Assembly: GCA_043513815.1 (NCBI GenBank)
Contig: CP121313.1
Span: 372,001 to 436,000, forward strand
Direction of reading: 5' to 3'
Source of the DNA: JANQIO01 sp043513815
GTDB taxonomy: Bacteria > Pseudomonadota > Gammaproteobacteria > Pseudomonadales > Halieaceae
Length of the DNA stretch: 64,000 nucleotides
The notes below the pieces were generated by a model. It was not told the DNA's origin. It ran no database searches and saw only the letters and a program-made list of their open reading frames with translations. Positions 44,497-52,418 of this stretch are shown one piece after another. The first letter of the stretch is position 1. Each line of letters opens with the position of its first letter. Position numbers and translations under genes: made by a program.

Positions 44497-45012
44497 GTGT
44501 CCCCCGAAACCATCGAATTTACGCTCAACGGCCAGCTCACCCGGCTGGACATAGAGCCCGATACCCCACTGTTGTGGGTGCTGCGCGACGAACTGGCCAT
44601 GAATGGCACCAAATTCGGCTGCGGTCGTGGCTTGTGCGGGGCCTGCACAGTGCACATGGACGGCAACCCGATCCGCAGTTGCGCCATGCCGATCAGCGCG
44701 ATTGCCGGCAAAACAGTGACCACAATCGAAGGGCTGTCCGCCAACGGCGACCACCCGCTGCAGCAAGCCTGGGTAGCAGAGAATGCTCCCCAGTGTGGCT
44801 ACTGCCAGTCCGGGCAGATCATGTCGGCGGCAGCCTTGTTGGCCAGCCGGCCCAACCCCACCGACGACGACATCAATGCCTTCATGTCCGGCAATATCTG
44901 TCGCTGTGGCACCTACCCGAGAATTCGCAAGGCCATCAAGCGAGCGGCGGCCGAAATGGCGGGCGCTGCAGTGGCGACCTGGGAGCCCGCTGCTGAGGAG
45001 GTGTCATCATGA
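44497..45012 (+). CDS. [2Fe-2S] small subunit of a molybdenum hydroxylase (isoquinoline-oxidoreductase-like)
   Basis: A 171-residue protein with a plant-type ferredoxin cluster (FGCGRGLCGACTVH, about residues 41-54) and the second cluster motifs QCGYCQSG and CRCGTY (about 98-144). These pass electrons from the molybdenum centre. It lacks a FAD subunit partner, which fits the two-subunit IorAB/aldehyde-oxidase type that uses a cytochrome. GAGG lies just before the GTG. It overlaps the large subunit gene by four bases. Confidence 0.9.
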   Translation: MSPETIEFTLNGQLTRLDIEPDTPLLWVLRDELAMNGTKFGCGRGLCGACTVHMDGNPIRSCAMPISAIAGKTVTTIEGLSANGDHPLQQAWVAENAPQCGYCQSGQIMSAAALLASRPNPTDDDINAFMSGNICRCGTYPRIRKAIKRAAAEMAGAAVATWEPAAEEVSS

Positions 45013-47186
45013 GCCTGTCGAGACGCGAATTCATCCGCAACGCCTCTCTTGCCGGCGGTGCACTGACCATCGGCTTCTCGCTCAGCGGTTGCTCCGATCA
45101 ACAGTTGCCCAAGCAGAGCGCTGGGGACTTCCAGCCAGATTCCTACCTGCGCATTACGCCCGAGGGCGAGGTCATCGCGCAGATTTTCAAGGCGGAGATG
45201 GGCCAGGGTGTGCTGACCGGTATTCTCTCGGTGCTGGCCGAAGAGCTTGAGGTCGACCCGGCGACCATGCGCTACGAAATGGCGCCGCCGCATCCGGCCT
45301 TCGCTGACCCGGAGATGGTTATGCAGGTGACCGGGGGCTCCAACTCCATTCGCCTCTATTACCCGATTCTTCGAGAGGTGGGCGCGGCCACCCGCGAGAT
45401 GTTGATTACCGCAGCGGCGCAGCATTCCGGCACCAGCGCCGATCGCCTGTACGCGGAAAATGGGTCAGTGAAAAGCCGTGATGGTAGCGTTGAGCTGGGC
45501 TACGGAGAGCTGGTGGCCATAGCCAATACCCTGGCGGTGCCCAGCGAGCCACCGCTCAAGGATCCTGCCGACTTCAAAGTGATCGGCCACCAGAACCAGC
45601 GTCTGGATGCCCAGGCCAAGGTGGACGGCACCGCTATGTTCGGCGCTGACGCGCCGCTTGAGGACGCGCTGGTCGCCGTGGTGTTGCGCTGCCCCCACGC
45701 TGAGGGCAGCTGCGGTGGCTGGGATGCCACCGAAGCAAGACAGCTGGCCGGTGTCGAAGATATTTTCCAGATCGACGGTGGTATCGCCGTGGTGGCCCGC
45801 AACTATTGGCGGGCGCGCAAGGCCGCTGAGGCGGTGCAAACCAATTGGCAGGTGAGCGACGCGCCGCTGCAGAGCAGCGAGGCGATCGATAAAGCCTTTG
45901 CTGCCGCGCTGGAAGGTGAGGATTTTGAAGTAGTTCGCGAGGATGGCGAAGCGCCGGCTGAAGCAGGCGAGCAGACCCTGGCCGTGGAATACAACGCCCC
46001 CTTCGTTGCCCACGCCACCATGGAACCGCAGTCGGCCACGGCTCGCCCCACTCCCGAGGGTGGTGTCGAGGTGTGGGTAGGCAACCAGGCCCCCGACGTG
46101 GCCCAGGCCTATGCGGCCAAGGGCTTCGGCGTTGGCCGTGACAAGGCGGTCATTCACAACACTTTCCTTGGCGGCGGATTCGGTCGGCGCGCGGCAGCGG
46201 ATAATGTCTATGAAGTCACCCAGATCGCGGCCCGGCTGCAGCAGCCGGTGAAGCTGGTGTGGAGCCGGGAAGACGATATGCGCCATGACTTCTATCGCCC
46301 GGTCATGAAGGCGCGGCTCAGCGCCAGTGTCGACGCCGACGGTGAGGTGTCCAGCTACACCCACCGCATTGTGGCGCCCAGCGTGTCCCAGAGCATCGTT
46401 CCGCATTTTCTTGCTGCGGCCATGCCTGCCTGGGTGCCGCACGGTGTGAATAACGCCATCGGCAACCTGCAGGCGGATACCGATCACGCCTCGGTGGAAG
46501 GCATTGCGGATTCTGCCTACCAGTTCAACCACTTTCGCGTGCAGTACACCAACCTGCCCACGGTCATGCCGCTGGGCTTCTGGCGTTCGGTGGGGCATAG
46601 CCAGAATGCCTTTGTCATTGAAAGCTTCGTCGATGAACTGGCCCATGCAGCCGGCCGGGACCCGGTGGAGTTCCGTCGCGCTCACCTGCCAGAGGACAGC
46701 CGGCACCGTGCGGTGCTGGACAAGGTGGTGGCCATGGCCAACTGGGATGAGCCCGCGCCTGACCGTTATCTGGGAGTCGCTGTCCACGAGTCATTCTTTT
46801 CGGTGGTGGCGGAAGTGGCCGAGCTCTCGATGGAAAACGGCAAGCCAAAGCTGGAAAAGATTTACTGCGCCGTGGACTGCGGTACCGCGGTCAACCCGGA
46901 CATCGTCAAGTCGCAAATGGAAAGCGGCATCATCTTCGGCCTGACAGCGGCCCTCAAGGGCAAGATCACGGTCAAGGACGGCGCCGTGGAGCAGAGCAAC
47001 TTCCACGATTACCAGATGCTGCGTATGAACGAGAGCCCGGAAATCGAGGTGGCGATCATCGACAGCGACGCCGCACCCACCGGCGTGGGCGAACCCGGCA
47101 CCCCCCCGGCGGCTCCGGCGCTCGGCAACGCCCTGTTCGCCGCCACTGGCAACCGCCAGCGGGATTTGCCGTTGCAGTTGGGCTGA
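45009..47186 (+). CDS. Molybdopterin-binding large subunit of the molybdenum hydroxylase, Tat-exported
   Basis: A 725-residue protein with a twin-arginine signal (SRREFIRNASLAGGALTIGFSLSG). Characteristic motifs follow: GTAMFGADAPLEDALVAVV, TMEPQSATA, FLGGGFGRRA, and the C-terminal GVGEPGTPPAAPA carrying the catalytic Glu. The substrate is probably an aldehyde or N-heterocycle oxidised in the periplasm. It is encoded with the [2Fe-2S] subunit. The matching accessory cysteine desulfurase or XdhC-like maturation gene is not in the window. Confidence 0.9.
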   Translation: MSLSRREFIRNASLAGGALTIGFSLSGCSDQQLPKQSAGDFQPDSYLRITPEGEVIAQIFKAEMGQGVLTGILSVLAEELEVDPATMRYEMAPPHPAFADPEMVMQVTGGSNSIRLYYPILREVGAATREMLITAAAQHSGTSADRLYAENGSVKSRDGSVELGYGELVAIANTLAVPSEPPLKDPADFKVIGHQNQRLDAQAKVDGTAMFGADAPLEDALVAVVLRCPHAEGSCGGWDATEARQLAGVEDIFQIDGGIAVVARNYWRARKAAEAVQTNWQVSDAPLQSSEAIDKAFAAALEGEDFEVVREDGEAPAEAGEQTLAVEYNAPFVAHATMEPQSATARPTPEGGVEVWVGNQAPDVAQAYAAKGFGVGRDKAVIHNTFLGGGFGRRAAADNVYEVTQIAARLQQPVKLVWSREDDMRHDFYRPVMKARLSASVDADGEVSSYTHRIVAPSVSQSIVPHFLAAAMPAWVPHGVNNAIGNLQADTDHASVEGIADSAYQFNHFRVQYTNLPTVMPLGFWRSVGHSQNAFVIESFVDELAHAAGRDPVEFRRAHLPEDSRHRAVLDKVVAMANWDEPAPDRYLGVAVHESFFSVVAEVAELSMENGKPKLEKIYCAVDCGTAVNPDIVKSQMESGIIFGLTAALKGKITVKDGAVEQSNFHDYQMLRMNESPEIEVAIIDSDAAPTGVGEPGTPPAAPALGNALFAATGNRQRDLPLQLG

Positions 47187-47232
47187 AGCCGCTGGGCGTA
47201 TCACCTGCCGCTCGGCATACCACCCACCGCTC

Positions 47233-47294
47233 GTCATTCCCGCGAAAGCGGGAATCCAGAGATCGAGGGCTGGATTCCCGCCTTCGCGAATGAC
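47233..47294. repeat. REP-like palindrome between convergent genes
   Basis: Two inverted arms of 27 and 25 bases (left 47233-47259, right 47270-47294) differ by a two-base deletion and two or fewer substitutions. Each arm is itself a hairpin around TTCCCGC-GAAA-GCGGGAA. The same ATTCCCGC/GCGGGAAT element is widespread between genes of proteobacteria. It may stop transcription on both strands. Confidence 0.9.
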
Positions 47295-47309
47295 GTTGTC
47301 ACCGGCGAT

Positions 47310-47343
47310 AAAAAGCCCTTAGCCCCGCCGGCAGAGCCGGCGG
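47310..47343 (-). terminator. Likely terminator of the TonB-dependent receptor gene
   Basis: An eight-bp perfect stem CCGCCGGC/GCCGGCGG with a three-base loop at 47325-47343. On the minus strand five T follow ten bases after the stem. The gap between stem and T-run makes it weaker than ideal. It lies 36 bases after the receptor's stop. Confidence 0.45.
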
Positions 47344-47378
47344 TTAATAGCCCTCAGCTCAGCAGCAGTGACCGGCGC

Positions 47379-50051
47379 TTAAAAGTTGTACCCCAACGCC
47401 AGCCCATAGTTCCTGGGCTCGATGGTAAACACGTTGGTGAACAGCCCGGAGGACGGGTCGGTGACGTACATGCCCACCAGGTTGTCATCGTTGCTGATGT
47501 TCTTCACGTAGGCCCGTGCGTACCAGGTTTCGTCTGTCGACATCAGCGTCATCTGTGCGTTCCAGATATCCCAGTCATCGATCTTGTCGACTTCCATGTT
47601 GAAGTTGCGGGCGTACATCTCATCCTGCCAGTAGTAGTCCACCCGGGTGGTGAGGGTGTGGTTGCCCGGCAGGTAGAAGGTGTACTGGCCACCGATGCTC
47701 ACTGACCACTCAGGCGAGTTCTGTAGCTGATTGCCCGACAGGTCGGCGCCGATACCGTCAGTGATTGGAATACCGGCGTCCGACAGGGCGGCACAGTCGC
47801 TCAGCGGAGAGCCCGCCAGGGCCGCAAAGATGTCCGGCGGCAGCAGTGCCACACAGTTGGAGGCGTTGGTGAGGTCTTTGACGACGGTGACATCATCGCG
47901 TCCAGCGCTGGGGTCCCGCGGATCGATACTTTCGAAATCCTGGATCTCCGTATCGAGGTAGGCGACGTTGGTGTTAAACCGCCACTGATCGGTCGGTGCC
48001 CACACCAGCTCGGCTTCCATGCCAAACATCTCAGCGTCGGTGTTCTCGTTGAACGAGGTACGGTTGACGATTTTGGAGACCTGCAGGTCCTGGTAGTCGT
48101 AGTAAAACAGTGTGGCGTTGGCCTGCAGGGTGCCGTCAAAGAAGATGTTCTTGCTGCCGATCTCGAAAGCGTCTACGAACTCGGGCTCAAAGGTGGGCGA
48201 CGAGCTGGGGAACAGGATTGGGTCGAAGGGCGGGTTGAAACCGCCGCCCTTGTAGCCGCGGGAGTAGGAAGCATAAACCATGTTGTCGCCGGTGAACTGC
48301 CAGTCAATGACAGCGCGCCCGGTGAACTCCTCCCAGCTATCATCGTCATTGCGGAAGGGCACGTCGATCGGTGAATTGTCACCGAAGGGTCGGAAGAAGC
48401 GCTCGCCGTTGTCGTTCTCGTTCAGTAGCAGCTGTCGGTCCTTGATGGTCTTTTCATCCTCGGTGTAGCGCAGTCCGAGGGTCAGTTTCAGGTCATCCGT
48501 GAAGTTGTAGTACACCTCGCCGAACAGGGCCGTCGATTCAATGGTGTAGTCTGCGGTGTCGCTCATGAACTGCGGCGCCACCCAGCCAAAGCCGTCCAGT
48601 CCGGCGGTGGCAGCGGGTACTACCGAGGCCAGGTAGTCAAAGCCGTTGGCGAACACGAAGTAGCTGTTTTCCAGGCTCACATCCATGTAGAAGCCGCCGG
48701 CCAGCCAGTTGAAGGCGCCGTCGTAGTCGGACTGCATGCGCAGCTCTACGGAATACTGGTCGCCGCTCTGGTTGGAGTTGTCGTAGGACTCCAGCGTGCC
48801 GTCCCGGGACTTTACATTGCCGCCGATGGAGCCGGTGCCGTTACCCGAGCGTGCCGACATAGGTATCAGGCCGTCGGAAAATTGCGCGGCATAGGTTTCC
48901 GGAAACAGCAGCGGCAATGCCGGCGACAGCTCGATGGGTGCGCCGACGCTCCACTGGTAGTCCATCTCCGACTCTACTTCGCTATCCTGGTATCCGGCCA
49001 CCAGGGTCAGCGTATGCCGCTCCAATTCATGGGCAATGTTGAGCGTGATCAGGGTTTCGTCCGCGTAGTAATTGGGGTCGAAATCGGAAATGGTCTTGCG
49101 CAGATCGTTCGGCGACTCCGGGCGATTGTTGCTGCCGAAGGGGAAGATTCCCAGGGGCCCCAGGGCCAGGTCCGACGCCAGGATATTGGAGAGCTGCGAG
49201 GACGGGTTGGGCAAATCGAACTCCAGCCCGTCGGGCAAGCAGCCCAGCACCGCACTGGGGTCGTTCTTGCACATGGTCTTGGTTGATCGGCTGCGGTTAC
49301 TGTCCTCTTCGAAGTAGGACACCATCAGGTCCACGGTGGTGGTGTCGGTGGGCAACCACTTGAAGGAGGCCCTGACCGAATACTGGTCGCGACCGTCCAC
49401 GTCGTTGCCGGTAAACAGGTTCTCTGTGTAACCTTCGCGCTCCAGGTAAATGCCGGCGAAGCGCACCGCCAGCGAGTCGTTGATGGGGATATTGACGTGC
49501 CCGACCGCTTTCTTGTGGTCCCAGTCGCCATACTGCCCTTCGATGTTGCCCATGAACTCGCCGATCTCCGCCGGCGCCGTGGCCATATTGACCGTACCGC
49601 CCGTGGCGTTGCGGCCGTACAGGGTACCCTGCGGCCCGCGCAGCACTTCGATGGCCTGCACGTCGTAATACTCGGTCTCGAACAGGCGCGGCGCGTTGAT
49701 GGGCACCTCGTTGACATGGATGCCGACCCCCTGGTCCGCCGAGGCCGCCACCAACGTGGTGCCGATGCCGCGAATCTGGAAGTTATTGCCGGTGAAGTTG
49801 GCCTTTGAGTAGGTGACATTGGGCGCGGTAAAGCGGATGTCAGCAAAGCCGGCGATCTGCTTGGAGATCAGCGCATCGGCGTCAAAGGCAGTGACGGCAA
49901 TAGGCACATTCTGTGCAGATTCCAGCCGCTTCTGGGCGGTGACGATCACCTCTTCAAGCTGGGCGTAGGCGCCCTGGCTGAGGCCTAGTGCGGAAAAAAG
50001 GGCGACCGAGGCCGCCACCCGTGTAGGGCGGAGTAGAGTAGGTTGGGACAC
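47379..50051 (-). CDS. TonB-dependent outer-membrane receptor
   Basis: An 890-residue precursor with a signal peptide (about 1-30, ending AYA), a TonB-box-like start (EEVIVTAQKR), a plug domain with RIEVLRGPQGTLYGRNATGG-type sequence, and a barrel ending in the aromatic GLALGYNF. It imports a bulky substrate driven by TonB; the long acidic extracellular loops do not reveal which. The GTG start at 50051 has GGAGAA seven bases upstream; an ATG 14 codons earlier is possible. No siderophore or sugar genes adjoin, only the molybdenum hydroxylase. Confidence 0.93.
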   Translation of the reverse strand: MSQPTLLRPTRVAASVALFSALGLSQGAYAQLEEVIVTAQKRLESAQNVPIAVTAFDADALISKQIAGFADIRFTAPNVTYSKANFTGNNFQIRGIGTTLVAASADQGVGIHVNEVPINAPRLFETEYYDVQAIEVLRGPQGTLYGRNATGGTVNMATAPAEIGEFMGNIEGQYGDWDHKKAVGHVNIPINDSLAVRFAGIYLEREGYTENLFTGNDVDGRDQYSVRASFKWLPTDTTTVDLMVSYFEEDSNRSRSTKTMCKNDPSAVLGCLPDGLEFDLPNPSSQLSNILASDLALGPLGIFPFGSNNRPESPNDLRKTISDFDPNYYADETLITLNIAHELERHTLTLVAGYQDSEVESEMDYQWSVGAPIELSPALPLLFPETYAAQFSDGLIPMSARSGNGTGSIGGNVKSRDGTLESYDNSNQSGDQYSVELRMQSDYDGAFNWLAGGFYMDVSLENSYFVFANGFDYLASVVPAATAGLDGFGWVAPQFMSDTADYTIESTALFGEVYYNFTDDLKLTLGLRYTEDEKTIKDRQLLLNENDNGERFFRPFGDNSPIDVPFRNDDDSWEEFTGRAVIDWQFTGDNMVYASYSRGYKGGGFNPPFDPILFPSSSPTFEPEFVDAFEIGSKNIFFDGTLQANATLFYYDYQDLQVSKIVNRTSFNENTDAEMFGMEAELVWAPTDQWRFNTNVAYLDTEIQDFESIDPRDPSAGRDDVTVVKDLTNASNCVALLPPDIFAALAGSPLSDCAALSDAGIPITDGIGADLSGNQLQNSPEWSVSIGGQYTFYLPGNHTLTTRVDYYWQDEMYARNFNMEVDKIDDWDIWNAQMTLMSTDETWYARAYVKNISNDDNLVGMYVTDPSSGLFTNVFTIEPRNYGLALGYNF

Positions 50052-50186
50052 AGCGAATTCTCCATTACTTATTTTAATGTTCGGAGTAACCATGGAATTT
50101 ATAGGGCTTCCATACTATGAAACGTAGTGCCATATAGCCGGCTTGTCTAGGGTGATATGTCCCTCGGTGTTCCAGTCAGTAGTGCT

Positions 50187-51023
50187 TCAGGGTCTGACGG
50201 GCTTGAATGCTTCGGCATTCACTTCGCCGTCCTCGATGCTGATGAAGCTGGATTCGGGGATGGGTTGCCAGAGCTGCTGCAGCTCTGAGAGAGGTTCCGA
50301 TACCACGGCCCGGGCGTTGTTACCCATCTTCTGCAACAAGGCCTCCTGCCGGGGATTTAAATGTTGTTCCAGGGTGGCCAGATCCATCGAGTGATAGAGC
50401 GTCCGGGATTTGCCCTCACTGGAGTAGCGCACTGCATAGAGCTTCTGGCCATCGGCAATCCCCAGCGTCATTTGCATGGGGTATTGCACGTCAGCGTCCC
50501 AGCCTATGCGCTCCACAAAGCCCACCATGCGAGCGATGCCACCCAATGGCTCATCCGCCATGCCAAATTGCATGGCCAGCATGAACATCAGCTCTGAATC
50601 GGTGGCGCCGTGGAGTCCGCGAAAGTGATCCTCATCCAGCTCGTGCAGCAGGCGTCGCCTGAGCCGGGGGAACTCGCGGATCAGGCCGTTGTGGGCGAAC
50701 AGCCAGTTTCGGTACCGGAACGGGTGGCAGTTGCTATATTCCACGGCGGTGCCGGTGGAGGCGCGAATATGCGCCAGGAACAGGGGAGATTCGACGTGAT
50801 TGCACAGGTCATAGAGATTGTCGTCGTTCCAGGCGGGCTGGGTGCTTTTATACAGCCCAGGAGTGTCCAGGTGGTCGAACCAGCCCACCCCAAAGCCGTC
50901 GCCATTGGTGGTATTGGGTCCCATGTTCGCGCTCAGGCTCTGGTCGATGAGCGAATGGCGGGTGTTGAAGATCAGCTCACTGAGGGGAATCGTCCCCCCG
51001 GAATAGGCCAGCCAGCGGCACAT
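50187..51023 (-). CDS. Class II glutamine amidotransferase (YafJ/EgtC-like)
   Basis: A 278-residue protein. After Met removal the catalytic Cys is residue 2 (CRWLAYSG), followed by the conserved NTTNGDGFGVGWF and FAHNGLIREF, which bind glutamine. No synthase domain is fused. EgtC-type relatives act on gamma-glutamyl bonds in ergothioneine synthesis, but no other egt gene is present, so this is a lone enzyme with unknown substrate. Confidence 0.88.
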   Translation of the reverse strand: MCRWLAYSGGTIPLSELIFNTRHSLIDQSLSANMGPNTTNGDGFGVGWFDHLDTPGLYKSTQPAWNDDNLYDLCNHVESPLFLAHIRASTGTAVEYSNCHPFRYRNWLFAHNGLIREFPRLRRRLLHELDEDHFRGLHGATDSELMFMLAMQFGMADEPLGGIARMVGFVERIGWDADVQYPMQMTLGIADGQKLYAVRYSSEGKSRTLYHSMDLATLEQHLNPRQEALLQKMGNNARAVVSEPLSELQQLWQPIPESSFISIEDGEVNAEAFKPVRP

Positions 51024-51208
51024 GACCTGGCTCCTGCATAATGGGTCTACCTGCTATATAGCAGGAATAGGACGGGCCGGGGCAGGCGGATGCTGTTCGC
51101 TGCCGCAAAAGTTCATCTAAAACCAGTAAATGCCCGTACCATTACAAAACTTGTACACCTATAACATTCGCCCCCGGGCCTCCGCCCGGTGTGCACCTGA
51201 GGAAATCC

Positions 51209-52117
51209 ATGACAGAGCGCGTTGTTATCAACGATGTGGGTCCGCGCGACGGCCTGCAGAACCAGCCCCGGGTGCTCTCTCCGGAACAGCGACTGCTGCT
51301 TGTCCAGGCCCTGCTGGACGCCGGAGTCTCGCACATTGAAGTAGGCAGCTTCGTCTCACCAAAGGCTGTGCCCGCGATGGCGGGCACGGGTCAGGTCGTC
51401 GCCGGCTTGCCTGTCGACGCCGCTACCTATTCGGCGCTGGTGCCTAACCAGAAGGGCTATACGCTGGCGAAGGATGCCGGTGTCGGCATTGTTGAACTGG
51501 TCGTGGCCTCTACTGACACCATGAACCTCAAGAACATCAACGTCAGCACAGCACAGGCCATGGCCAACATCACCGAGATCGCCGAACTGGCAAAGGCTGA
51601 CGGCATTCGGGCCATGTGTTACCTGGCTACCGCCTGGGAGTGCCCCTTTGAAGGGGCCGTTGCCCGGGACACCTCCCTGGCGCTTATTGAGCAAATGTTT
51701 TCGGTGGGTATCGAGGAAGTCGTCATCGCCGATACCATTGGCGCGGCCGACCCTGCCGGTGTGCGGCAGCTGACCCTGGCGGCGGCGGAGGCCTTTGGCG
51801 CCGATCGCCTGAGCTGTCACTTTCACGACACCCGTGGCATGGGCGTAGCCAATGTGGCGGCGTCCCTGGATTCCGGCATTCGCAAGTTCGACGGTTCCAT
51901 CGGCGGCCTCGGCGGCTGTCCGTTCGCTCCGGGGGCGACCGGCAATGTGGCCACCGAGGACGTGGTGCTGATGCTGCACCAGATGGGCTTTGAAACCGGT
52001 ATCGACCTGGGCAGGCTGGTGGCGGCGGTGGAGCTGGCGATCGAGCTGACCGGCAACTGTGATGGCGGCAATTCCATCAACTGGCTGCGTCGGCAGGTTG
52101 AGAAGGGGGCGCTGTAA
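51209..52117 (+). CDS. Hydroxymethylglutaryl-CoA lyase
   Basis: A 302-residue HMGL-like TIM-barrel enzyme. DVGPRDGLQNQ is near residue 7, the HFHDTRGMG metal motif near 205, and the signature GLGGCPFAPGATGNVATED near 235 with the catalytic Cys. It cleaves HMG-CoA to acetoacetate and acetyl-CoA, the last step of leucine breakdown. TGAGGAAA lies before the ATG. Other leucine genes are absent nearby. The 301-base gap to hyuA holds an inverted-repeat element, so co-transcription is uncertain. Confidence 0.93.
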   Translation: MTERVVINDVGPRDGLQNQPRVLSPEQRLLLVQALLDAGVSHIEVGSFVSPKAVPAMAGTGQVVAGLPVDAATYSALVPNQKGYTLAKDAGVGIVELVVASTDTMNLKNINVSTAQAMANITEIAELAKADGIRAMCYLATAWECPFEGAVARDTSLALIEQMFSVGIEEVVIADTIGAADPAGVRQLTLAAAEAFGADRLSCHFHDTRGMGVANVAASLDSGIRKFDGSIGGLGGCPFAPGATGNVATEDVVLMLHQMGFETGIDLGRLVAAVELAIELTGNCDGGNSINWLRRQVEKGAL

Positions 52118-52195
52118 TCTATGCTCGCCTTTTTCAGCGGTAACACCAGAACCTGCGTCGTCACTCTGGGGGAAAGCCAGCTTTGGTTCGAGGCA

Positions 52196-52307
52196 CCTTC
52201 CTTTTGTGCCCCCTCTTCTTGCGACACGCCGTGAACCCGTCCCTGGTGGCTCGGGGCCGCCTTCCCTGGCGGCCACGGTCGCAAGAAGAGGGGGCACAAC
52301 AGGAAGG
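52196..52307. repeat. Large palindromic element, 30-bp inverted arms with nested hairpin
   Basis: Arms at 52196-52225 and 52278-52307 are reverse complements with one mismatch over 30 bases. The 52-base loop contains a further hairpin, GGCCGCC-ttccct-GGCGGCC (52255-52274). The element contains no open frame of merit. It resembles a small MITE-like or REP-like insertion in the HMG-CoA lyase/hyuA spacer. The rest of 52118-52418 shows no gene. Confidence 0.9.
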
Positions 52308-52418
52308 CTCCAGATCGAGCCAGGCACTGCCGACGGCTATTTGCTCAGTGCCGGAGAGCGGATTGAGGGCCCTTACGCTGAGCCCTGGAAACAGAAACTA
52401 CAGACTCGAGGAACGCAC

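Noticed and set aside
50110..50135. Possible sigma-54 site before the TonB-dependent receptor
   Set aside because: TGGCAC is present on the minus strand, but the -12 element reads TTCA, not TTGC, so the essential GC is missing.
52059..52418. N-terminal extension of HyuA
   Set aside because: It translates the palindromic element and the spacer, while the family starts at MSYRLGVDVGG with a good ribosome site.
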